A stretch of 64,000 bases of DNA from Lolium rigidum. Taxonomy: Eukaryota; Streptophyta; Magnoliopsida; Poales; Poaceae. This document shows, piece by piece, positions 35,786 to 44,358 of the stretch. The notes below the pieces were generated by a model. It saw only the letters and a list, made by a program, of their open reading frames with translations. It had not been told where the DNA came from and did not search any database. How positions within the stretch are numbered: the stretch's first letter is position 1; the number at the start of each line of letters is the position of its first letter. Location of the stretch: positions 338,751,090-338,815,089 of the forward strand of contig NC_061514.1 in the NCBI RefSeq assembly GCF_022539505.1, in the 5' to 3' direction. A program made the translations under genes and the position numbers.

Positions 35786-37295
35786 TGATACGTCCATTTT
35801 GCATCACTATTTTATATCATAATTTACTGTTATTCATTGATATATTTCATATTTAGAAATGATACTTATGTTATTTCACCTATTTTGCATGTTTCATGAT
35901 TTTTGGAGAATCACTCACCGGAGTCAGGATTCTGCTGGAAAAAGCACCGTCAGAATGCAATATTTCTGAAGATCAACAACTGACGGAAATTACACCGAAG
36001 GTCTTATTTCTCCAGAAGAAGGAGCCAGCCAAAAGGAGGGGCCGAGGAGGGCCACCATGGCCCCCCCATTGGCCGGCGCGGGCTCCACCTTGGCCGCGCC
36101 ACCTTGTGGGGAGGGGGCCCACAACCCCCCTCGGCCGCCTCTCTTTCGCGTACTTCATCTACCCGAAAACCTAAGGTGCGGGGGATAATCGCGAGGAGAC
36201 ACAGCCGCCTCTGCGGGGCGGAAAACACAAGAGAGAAAAGAGCTCTCCGGCAGGCTGAAATCCGTCGGGGAAATTCCCTCCCGGAGTGGGAAATCGACGC
36301 CATCGTCACCGTCATCGAGCTAGACTTCATTGGGATCATCATCACCATCATCTCCACCACCGTCACCGTCATCTCCACCGCTGCACCTCGTCACCGCTGT
36401 AACATCTAGGGTTGAATCTTGATTATTTCATAGGGGAAACTCTCCCGGTATTGATTACTCCTTGTTATTGATGCTATCGAGTGAAACCATTGAACCTAGG
36501 TTTATGTTCAGATTGTTATTCATCATCATATCACCTCTGATCATGTTCCATATGATGTCTCGTGAGTAGTTCGTTTAGTTCTTGAGGACATGGGTGAAGT
36601 CTAAATGTTAGTAGTGAACTATGTTGAGTAATATTTAATGGTTTGATATTTAAGTTGTGGTGTTATTCTTCTAGTGGTGTCATGTGAACGTCGACTACAT
36701 GATACTTCACCTTTATGGGCCTAGGGGAATGCATCTTGTATTCGTTTGCTAATTGTGGGGTTGCCGGAGTGACATCAACTTGAACCCCCGTTGGAATATC
36801 GATGCAGGAGGGATAGCAGGATCTCAGAGTTTAAGGTTGTGGTTATATTTATCTTAATTACTTTCTTGTATTTGCGGATGCTTGCAAGGGGTATAATCAC
36901 AAGTATGTATTAGTCCTAGGAAGGGCGATGCATTAGCATCGGTTCACCCACACAACACTTATCAAAACAATGAAGATTAATCAACTATATGAAGCGAAAG
37001 CACTAGACTAAATTCCCGTGTGTCCTCAAGAACGTTTGGTCATCATAAGTAAACAACCCGGCTTGTCCTTTTTGCTAAAAAGGATTGGGCCACTCGCTGC
37101 AATTATTACTCTCGCATTTTACTTACTTGTACTTTATTTATCTGCTATATCAAAACCCCCTTAATACTTGTCTGTGAGCATTTACAGTGAATCCTTCATC
37201 GAAACTGCTTGTCAACACCTTCTGCTCCTCGTTGGGTTCGACACTCTTATTTATCGAAAGTACTACGATACACCCCCTATACTTGTGGGTCATCA
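35786..37295 (+). repeat. Athila element 3' LTR
   Basis: 1,510 bp, almost identical to the 5' LTR, with a few substitutions seen (for example AGAAATG versus AGAGATG). The palindrome is at about 36061-36117. Followed by CTATC at 37296-37300. Confidence 0.9.
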
Positions 37296-37300
37296 CTATC

Positions 37301-37945
37301 ATCAAAGGCTTGAAGCTGCGAGCACATGTCAACACAGGTAGTGGTAGGATTTTCATTAATCGATGTGACAAAGGGTGTGTAGCGATCGTCATCCAGGCCG
37401 CCAAGAATATAACCCTTCAGTTCATCTTGATCAACAGTTTTTCCGGCGGCAGCAAGTTCTTGGACAAAACCTTGCATCGTGGCAATGTACTGACGAGCCG
37501 ACATATCCTGTTTCTTGGTGTTGATCAATGCACCACGCAAAAAGTTCACACGAGCTCGAGACTGTGATGCAAACAAGATCTGAATTGTCGACCAAATTTG
37601 ATGAGCATGCTGCAATCCGATCATCTGAGCCAAGAGGTCTTGATCAAGATATTTCACCAGGTAGCTCATCAGTGCTTGATCCCGAGCAAACCAGACAGCA
37701 TAGGCCCGGCTCAGAACTTGGAGCTTCTTTTTATCTGTTTCTTCAATCTCTTTTGTTTTAGGCGGTGCGGGGTCAGATCCATCAAGGAGCCCCATAGCCT
37801 GCGCACAGTGGAACGCCGACAGCACCTTTGTCTTCCAGAACAGATGATTGTCCCGCGACAGTTTTTCCGACGGCGGCGAACCAAGAGTGGCAAGCAGAGT
37901 CGCTACAGCGGCGGCCGCCAGTGGTGAAGAAGTCGAGGCAGACAT
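37301..37945 (-). pseudogene. Copia gag N-terminal part
   Basis: Starts at ATG 37945 (MSASTSSPLAAAAV). It shows the Copia gag pattern: LSRDNHLFWKTKVLSAF, AYAVWFARDQALMSYL, HAHQIWSTIQILF, RARVNFLRGALINTKK, ARQYIATMQGFVQEL and KGYILGGLDDDRYTPFV. It is cut at LQAFDDS by the Athila insertion; the remainder is at 24752-25314. Gag makes the particle shell. A leader of about 255 bp separates it from the LTR. Confidence 0.9.
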
Positions 37946-38182
37946 GATCGAGCGCGGTGGCAGAAGGTGACCGGGCTAGGTTGTGTGTGTGTGTTTGATC
38001 TAGGGTTTTTAGCTCACGACGGCAGAGGGCGATCGGAGCGGATTTGTCTGAAACTCTCGACGGCGTGAGGCAATCGGAGCAGGTTTTTCTGGTTGTGCTG
38101 TTTGTTTTCGGGTCCTTCACCGGCGACAGGGATCACTGGCGGGTGGGTTGTGGATGCGGCGGCTGCGCTCACGAGGTGGGAG

Positions 38183-38200
38183 GAGGCAGCTCTGATACCA
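38183..38200 (-). other. Copia primer-binding site
   Basis: TGGTATCAGAGCTGCCTC on the minus strand immediately abuts the 5' LTR. This is the standard initiator-Met tRNA primer site of plant Copia elements. Confidence 0.9.
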
Positions 38201-38323
38201 TGTCAAAGTCCTAGGGTTGGAATGCCCTCTCCCTGGGCCGGGTTACGTGTTAATATATGTGTGGAAAAGCCCCACACGTGGCATATACAAACTCTATACA
38301 AACTCTGATTACAAGGTTTAACA
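38201..38323 (-). repeat. Copia 5' LTR (right)
   Basis: 123 bp, TGTCAAAG...TTTAACA, followed by the target duplication ACTTG (38324-38328). It has a short internal duplication (CTCTATACAAACTCT) absent from the left copy. Confidence 0.9.
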
Positions 38324-38815
38324 ACTTGCACATTAGTTGTAATTGGATTGTAACTATGATTTTTACAGATTCAAGTGAAGTTACAACTGAGGTTTTTTAG
38401 TTTTTTTTTTGAAAGGAATACGGTAGGGAAAGCCCCTACAATGGTTTCTTTTAAATAATAAGAACCCAATTCAACGTCCGTGGGAACTTGAACCTGGATG
38501 GCTGGGTTGTAGATCCACTTTCCTAACCGAATGAGCTAGGCTCACTTTTTTAAAAGGTTTTTTAGTTGGAAGTGAGCTTGTAACTAAGCTTGCAACTAAC
38601 ATTTTCTGCAGTTGGAAACAAGGTTGCAACTAAGATTTTTCGGTAACAAATGGATCTGTAACTAGAGTTGTAACTGAGATATTTTTTTAGTTGCAAGTGT
38701 GATTGTAACTGAGATTTTCTTCCATTGCAAATAGTGTTGCAACTATCATCTTTTACTTACAAACAGGTGGCAACCGGGATTTTTTTCAATTATAACTAAG
38801 ATGTAATTTCCACGT
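38324..38815. repeat. degenerate TTGCAACT-type tandem repeat, right half
   Basis: Continues the array of 8035-8150: loose units of about 30-40 bp built from 'GTTGCAACTAAGATTTTT' and 'TTGTAACTGAG'. Interrupted by a SINE at 38401-38554. No coding potential. Confidence 0.65.
38403..38554 (-). mobile_element. tRNA-derived SINE
   Basis: On the minus strand it starts near 38545 with GTGAGCCTAGCTCATTCGG (RNA polymerase III box A-like), has a box B-like GGTTCAAGTTCCCAC about 35 bp later, a short tRNA-unrelated body and a terminal A-run (T-run at 38403-38410 on the plus strand). It is flanked by the 13-bp duplication AGGTTTTTTAGTT at 38390-38402 and 38555-38567. Long variable target duplications and an A-tail are the marks of LINE-assisted insertion. 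Confidence 0.75.
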
Positions 38816-39005
38816 GCAAATCACTACTTTTTGGCTTATGAGACAGCTTATAGGTCCAGAGAAACTAAAGCCTAAAAGAACTGAAAATTTCTGGGCGGCT
38901 TGTCCCCACCGTTGGGCCTCCGCGTAGTGTAAATTTGGCTGCCGGGAGAAACTAGGAAAGGGCAGCTTTCCAAGATTCTCCAAGAAAAATCGAAGCGGTA
39001 TCTGT

Positions 39006-40203
39006 CACTAGTAGAGAAACCCCTTTAGTACCGATTTCAAAGGGCCTTTAGTACCGGTTTTGAAACCGGTACTAAAGATCTGGTACTAAAAGCCTCCCAC
39101 CTTTAGTACCGGTTCCTTACGAACCGGTACTAAAGGTACCTCCACGTGGGCATGGAGGAACCCGCGGGGTTGGAGTTACGAACCGATATTAAAGCCTATT
39201 TCGTTTAATTTTTTTAATTTTTTTTCACACCCTCTTTTATTTTATTTTTTTCACTCCCTTTTTTTTAATTTTTTTCAGAATTTCTAGTATTTTCGTTAGT
39301 CTCTAACTACACTTAATCTCTAGTCAAATTACTTACCCGCGGTCAAACTTCTCGGTCGGTCACCCATCCTCACACTACTCCCGCACTAGCACGCTTAACT
39401 TCCAAGTTCCATCCCGTTCCACTTCTAAGTGCTTCGCGCGCATGTATGTGATAGTAGTATCATATCAATCCTATTAACATGTTGGTCGATGTCACACTTC
39501 TTTAGCGTTTAAATTCCAAATAATTATTTTAATAAGCAAAAGTAATGATGTAATAATAATGTTGAATAAATAAATAAAATAAATTTTTTTAATTATTATT
39601 TTTAAAATTATTTTTTAAAATTTAATATTTTTTGCAAAACCTAAAACTTGAAAATTTGAAAATCTTATAATTTTCTAAAAGTAATAGTAATATGTTAGGA
39701 CTCAAAAAATCTTATATATATTAATTTTAATTTTATAAATATTAAAAATATATAAAATTCTAAATTTCTGGAAAAAAACTAAATCTTCCTGCCCCTTTCA
39801 TATTTTCATTTGGAATTTTGAGAATCTAAAAATTGGCTAACCGGGTACGCGGGTGAATTCGGATGTAACTTTTCACACGATGATTTTGATATATTATACG
39901 TTTTTTCCGACGTCGTATGCAAAAGTTAATGCGATTTTACCATTTTTAAAACTTTTTTTGCAAAAAAAGTCAAAATTCGAATTTCTTAATTTCACCGAAT
40001 AGTAGGTTGCATAACATATAAGAATCTGAAAACATTTTATTTTTTGAATTTTCTATCATTTTCATTTGTATTTTACAAAGCAAAAAAAGGCGATCCACGC
40101 AGGGGGGGGGTGTGGAGGTGCGTGGGAAGCAGGAAAACCTTCACGAACCGGTACTAAAGGTCTACCCTTTAATACCGGTTCGTGTCACCAACCGGTACTA
40201 AAG
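39006..40203. mobile_element. CACTA-like DNA transposon, right end missing
   Basis: Starts CACTAGTAGAGAAACCCC, the CACTA-type terminus. Many subterminal TTTAGTACCGGTT / AACCGGTACTAAAG motifs in both orientations lie at both ends (39030-39145 and 40144-40203). The middle is AT-rich with no transposase frame. The reciprocal ...CTACTAGTG terminus is not found after 40203, so it is a truncated, non-autonomous copy. Confidence 0.7.
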
Positions 40204-40860
40204 ATTTTTTGGCTAACGCTAACTCTTTAATGTGTTGATTAGTACAAGATGCAAACACATCATTTGTAATAGCTGGCTGAAGAAGAAAATACCCCCCATG
40301 AAAATTTTCAGCATGAAGGCACGACATATATATCCAATAAATCAGCACATCAGACGTAGGCATAGAAAATGTCCTGACATACGGTATTTTCACTTATCTA
40401 GAACATATATCATATCAAGGGCATTATGAACAATGCACAACTTGATACATCAAATTTCATAAGCCCAAAAGAAGGGGAGAACAACTTCTACGAGCTTTTT
40501 CCTCACATGAGTTTTTCCCCACCACAAACCATAAGCTGACTTCTCTATAAAGCCCAAAAGAAGTAGATCTTAGTCCTATCGGCTAACTATAAGCTAATTA
40601 CTTACCTGATTTTATTGTCGACGCGGTGGGCAAGCCTGCCAGGACCTGATCAGCCACCTCGTAACCGACATGAGGCAATCGGCCAACTAGTGACCCACCA
40701 GTTCTGTCGGTGTTCTGAAGGCCAACAGTGTATTATTTTCGGAAAACTGTGAATCTGCGTAATATTTTTGGATTGAAACAAAAAAATGTATTATTTTAAA
40801 AATATTAGCCCACCACTGTAGCTGTGGCGACTCATCTTTATCACTCGCAATAGCTACATC
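40204..40860. other. intergenic stretch, nothing recognised
   Basis: No domain-bearing frame, terminal repeats or RNA gene. It contains a short direct repeat (AAGCCCAAAAGAAG at about 40465 and 40553). Confidence 0.4.
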
Positions 40861-40887
40861 TCATTGTCCTCCAGATTTCTTTCGCCT

Positions 40888-41211
40888 TCATCGTCGGAGG
40901 AGGACCAGCCGAAGTGCTCCTCCTCCACCACAGGAGGCGCTTGCTCCGCCAACGGAGCCTCTTGGAGGCGCTTGCTCCACCACCGGTGTCTCTTGTTGTA
41001 CACGGCGGCGCTTCGCCTGCGGGTACTGCGCGACGCAGAAAAGCCGAGCGGTCTTCTTAGTGCGAACCATGACGCACTGAGGTGCTTGTCTATCGTAATG
41101 ATGGTGGGTGCCGATACTGTAGCGACAGGAGGCTTTATGTAGGCCAGCCGAAGAAGCCGACTCGTCGGCGACGCGTGGCACGCGGGAGGAAAGCGAATAT
41201 CTTAGTATCAT
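40888..41211 (-). other. unassigned GC-rich frame with an H3-tail-like start
   Basis: The minus frame is open for 107 codons. An internal Met at 41070 begins MVRTKKTARLFCVAQYP, the first residues of which resemble the histone H3 N-terminus (ARTKQTAR), but the rest (Arg/Gly/Ala/Ser-rich) has no histone fold. The plus strand is also open (40864-41142). Probably a gene relic or chance GC-rich frame; I give no function. Confidence 0.25.
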
Positions 41212-41229
41212 GCATATGATATTTTTATA

Positions 41230-41451
41230 CTACCTCCGATCCGTTTCAAGGAATAAGGCGCACGCGTATTTCCAAAACGAACTTTGACCATAAATATTGA
41301 GCAACAAAATCTTAATTATATTATCTGTATATAGTATCGTTGGATTCGTATTGAAAAGTACTTTTTAGTGATACTAATTTCTTTGAAGTAATTCTTGGTC
41401 AAACAAAAAGCTCGCAAAACGAGGGCGTCTTATTCCTTGAAACGAAGATAG
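41230..41451. mobile_element. Stowaway-type MITE
   Basis: 222 bp with terminal inverted repeats CTACCTCCGATCCGTTTC... and its complement (CTATCTTCGTTTCAAGG... read from the right). TA is duplicated at 41228-41229 and 41452-41453, as expected for mariner-mobilised Stowaway elements. No coding capacity. It sits within a region rich in GTATCAT/ATGATAC motifs (41199-41720), possibly an older MITE. Confidence 0.8.
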
Positions 41452-41453
41452 TA

Positions 41454-42598
41454 TGATACTATTTCTATAGTGGGTAGTATCATGGAGTTGTATCATAATC
41501 TTGTTATATTTAATGATTTGTAGCATCTCAATGCAAAATTGTGGACAAGATTTATTTGGCATTATCTTTTTCTCGTGATGTGCGTTATGATACAGTATCT
41601 ACCTATGTTACTCTAATCTCCTCTCACCTCTTTAATTAGCTACCACATCAGCATTTTAGTGGGACCAATATGTATGATACTACCTATGATACTAGCACTA
41701 TAGCTAGCCTAAGGAAGCATAGGCTATCTCCTGCAAGTTAGCTTGAAAACCGAATATCTTTCTTGGAGATTTCAACTGAAGTTACGTAATTATTTCTCTT
41801 ACAAGGAAGTTACCTAGTGACTTTTATACTTATTGGCACGTCTAATAAACTCTCAAGAATAGTAACCTGATGTGTCGATTCTATATGGTGTTTTAAGCAT
41901 ATTCTTTCATTATAAAATGTCTCTCGTTACATGCTCCATCTAGCAAATATTAAGTTTATTATGCATGATTACGTGTTTTCATTCATTTTTATGTGAGTTT
42001 TGAACAATTAGTAGTTTTATTAGTTATCAGGTTTTCATGTTTTTTGTGTGTGTCGGTGTTTTGAATATTTATCAACAAATCACGAAGAAAGAAACCGAAA
42101 AAGGTTATATACGGAGGAGATACAGACACCCTGACTTAGCCATTTGAAGAGTGAAAAAGTGATATTTTTCAACGGTGTTGTTGCCTTCAACCATACAAAT
42201 CCAACCAGTCGAATAACACCACAATCAAAGTTCGTACGATAAAATGATGTCTGTATATTAGAAAAAAAGACATGAGTTTTAGCGTCATGTGGTACAATAA
42301 TCCACGACCGTACGGTTTGACTGTACCACATATTCTGGGTAAGGGAAATTGGCGTAGTTGCCAAAATTCAGTAGAGTACAAAAAAGAAGTACAGTAGCAG
42401 TGAATTATCATATCAAATAAAAAATGAATAAAGATGATACATGAATGGCGGTATTAGGATTTAGGACGCGGTACAAAATAAACGAAGGTACAAAGCCTTC
42501 ATTGGAAGTAAACAAGAAAAGTAAACCGAAAACCGTATACTAGGAAAACGTTACTCTCCATAAAGATGGGTTGATGATCAACGGGTGTAGATAGGGCC
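41454..42598. other. intergenic stretch ending in the peroxidase 3' flank
   Basis: 41454-41720 has repeated AGTATCAT / ATGATACTA motifs in both orientations, suggesting a second MITE-like repeat whose ends I cannot fix. 41720-42400 shows nothing. From about 42420 the sequence matches the 3' flank of peroxidase copy 1. Confidence 0.4.
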
Positions 42599-43805
42599 TT
42601 AATAGGTCTTGTCATTGACCTTCCCGCAGAATTGCCTGATCTCGCCCACGGTGCTGTTCTTCACCTCCCAGTTTCCCATCTTCACCATGGCTTTAGCGAA
42701 TGCATCGTACCAGGGGTTTCGGCCAATTGGAAGAATATCCGACAAAAAGAAAGGGTCACGGGCAAATTCATCCACCTTGGCCGTGGTCTCCGTCGACTCC
42801 AGCAGTACCGCATCGGAGGTGAAGAGCACATTGTGTTCCTGCACGTTCTTGTAGTACTGGTGGTCCAACGCGTAGGGGGTCTTGTAATCCTGCGGCACAT
42901 TTACGCTGTTCGCAGTGCATGTCGTGTTCAGTTGGTCGGCGAGCGTGCGGTTCATGGCCGTGCTGGAGTTGTCAGGCAGCAAACGGTTGGAGAAGGAGTT
43001 GGCGAAGGAGCCGCAGGCCGAGCGGCCGATGGAGTGCGCACCAGAGAGCACGAGCATGTCCGTCTGGTCGAGCCCCTTTGCAGCGAACATGTCTGTGATC
43101 AGCTTGAGGTCGCCGAAGGGTGGGGGCAGGTTCAAGAAGGTGTCGTTGGCGCGTGATACTTTCCCATCGTAGCGGCCGGCCGGCACGTCGTAGTTTATTT
43201 TGCCGCCGCTCAGGCTGCAGCTGGCGTCGCGCCCGGCGAAGGCGACGATGTCGGCGCAGGAGACGACGCCCTTGCATTCCTCCTCAAGGGCAGCCTTTGC
43301 CTTCTCGATTATGTTGAACCCGCGCAGGCTCAGGTTCGGGATAGCCGTCATCTCCGTCTCTGGGCCGGCCAGCAGGACGGAGGCGTCGCAGCCCTGAAGA
43401 GAACCGCGCCGTCCACGCAACATTGTGAGCCAGCTACTCTAATTATCGTGCATGCACATAACTATATGAATACTAAACGAACTGACTACTGACTAAAATT
43501 TGTGGTACCTCGACAAAGCAATCATGGAAGAAGAGGCGGATGAGCCCGGCCTTTTCGCCCGGGGTGGCTTGCTCCACGAACCTTTTCACGATCTCCTCAG
43601 CCTGGGGGCATTTCTTGGCGGCGTAGTAGTCGACCTTGAGGTCAGGGCGAGGGTTCTTGGGAGGGGAAGCCGTTGGGAGCTTAAACGGCAGGTTGGGATT
43701 CGGTGCTGGAAAGCCGTAGCCGGCATAGATTGAGATTGAGAATTCGCAGGACACGGCACCGAGCAAAGACGCGAGCACGGCGAGAACGGCAAGCTTGGGC
43801 GCCAT
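42599..43805 (-). CDS. class III peroxidase, copy 2 (intact)
   Basis: Secreted haem peroxidase acting on phenolic substrates with H2O2, presumably in the cell wall. Exon 1 (43805 to 43509, 99 codons) gives a signal peptide ending GAVSC, a proline-rich segment, [11 protein letters not shown] and the distal haem motif [10 protein letters not shown] (catalytic Arg and His present). A 115-bp GT-AG intron (43508 to 43394) lies at the canonical site before [10 protein letters not shown]. Exon 2 (43393 to 42599) has [38 protein letters not shown], the proximal-His motif [16 protein letters not shown] and [11 protein letters not shown], then [15 protein letters not shown] and TAA. The total is 363 residues, a normal size. 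A segment of about 10 extra residues before AMVKMG ([14 protein letters not shown]) is shared with copy 1. The start is the first ATG after the TATA box, in line with the signal peptide. Confidence 0.95.
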
Positions 43806-43884
43806 ATGCCTACCTGCTCGGGTCAGCTTGGTAGTGTTTGCTGGAGAGAAGATGAGATGAAGCCAACTTGCTGCTCTGCATGTG

Positions 43885-43892
43885 TATTTATA
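43885..43892 (-). promoter_or_regulatory. TATA box of peroxidase copy 2
   Basis: TATAAATA on the minus strand, 80 bp upstream of the start codon, in a context (AACTATAAATACACATGCAG) shared with copy 1. Confidence 0.75.
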
Positions 43893-43899
43893 GTTCCGG

Positions 43900-44358
43900 C
43901 ACATCAGAGATGGAAGATGACTTTTGCAGCGCATGTGTGTCGGTTAGTTAATCAAACGGCCAGCCGGGAACGTGGAGAGCACACACAAGTTGATGTGCGT
44001 GCATCAATCGCGGTGGGACTAGCTTGATTATATTGCTCCATTATGCATACTGCCACTACTTGCATATGATCGAACTACGATCTCAACTGGGATTCCATGC
44101 ATATCCCGCTAAAATCTCACTTGATAATTCATTCTACCTTTTTTTTTGCGAATGATAATTCATTCGACCTATTCTACTGTATTTTTTTTTGCCTCAAAAT
44201 TTACACTACAAAATTCAAAATAAACTGTAAGTGCAACTTAAGTGAAATTGCACTTGATACCCTAGATGGAACACATCATATGATCCAACTTGCATATGAT
44301 CGAACTTAGGACAGATCCCACTTAAATCCCATTTATAATTTGTTTTACATATTTTAAG
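43900..44358. other. peroxidase upstream region and short repeats
   Basis: 43900-44030 matches the upstream region of copy 1. Further out, ACTTGCATATGATCGAACT occurs near 44060 and again near 44289 with similar following sequence, an imperfect direct repeat. GATAATTCATTC.ACCT is duplicated around a T-run (about 44120-44171), which looks like the target duplication of a tiny truncated LINE insertion. No gene. Confidence 0.45.

Larger units (their letters stand above)
25320..37295 (+). mobile_element. Athila-lineage Gypsy retrotransposon with solo-LTR insertion
   Basis: 11,976 bp (10,372 bp after removing the nested solo LTR) between long LTRs (25320-26830; 35786-37295) starting TGATACGTCC and ending TCATCA. 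The target duplication CTATC is at 25315-25319 and 37296-37300. The PBS is the TGGCGCCGTTGCCGGGGA type used by the plant Athila and related clades. Gag, protease, RT, RNase H and integrase are recognisable in the Gypsy order, followed by about 2.6 kb of 3' sequence with a short coiled-coil frame where Athila elements carry their extra 3' gene. The LTRs differ by few visible substitutions, so this insertion is recent, yet the polyprotein already has stops and frameshifts. Confidence 0.92.
8151..38323 (-). mobile_element. Copia LTR retrotransposon carrying nested insertions
   Basis: Bounded by short LTRs (8151-8265 and 38201-38323) that begin TG and end CA, with the 5-bp target duplication ACTTG at 8146-8150 and 38324-38328. 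Reading on the minus strand, the order is 5' LTR, PBS, gag, CCHC knuckle, protease, integrase, RT, RNase H, PPT, 3' LTR, which is the Copia order with integrase before RT. It is interrupted twice: by a Tat-type Gypsy element (11786-24746) in the protease and by an Athila-type element (25320-37295) in gag. Subtracting both with their target duplications leaves 5,226 bp, normal for Copia. The very short LTRs suggest an Ale/Retrofit-like lineage; that assignment is tentative. Confidence 0.92.

Noticed and set aside
38450..38545. A tRNA gene
   Set aside because: Box A- and B-like motifs are present, but no cloverleaf stem set; the A-tail and target duplication make it a SINE.
40103..40112. A G-run as a quadruplex or replication signal
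   Set aside because: A single homopolymer run; too short and isolated, and prone to sequencing error.
40680..40690. CTAGTG as the missing right end of the CACTA element
   Set aside because: The preceding sequence lacks the AACCGGTACTAAAG repeats and the complement of the left terminus.
44060..44130. A second promoter or gene start upstream of peroxidase copy 2
   Set aside because: Only short repeats and T-runs; no frame or conserved TATA arrangement.
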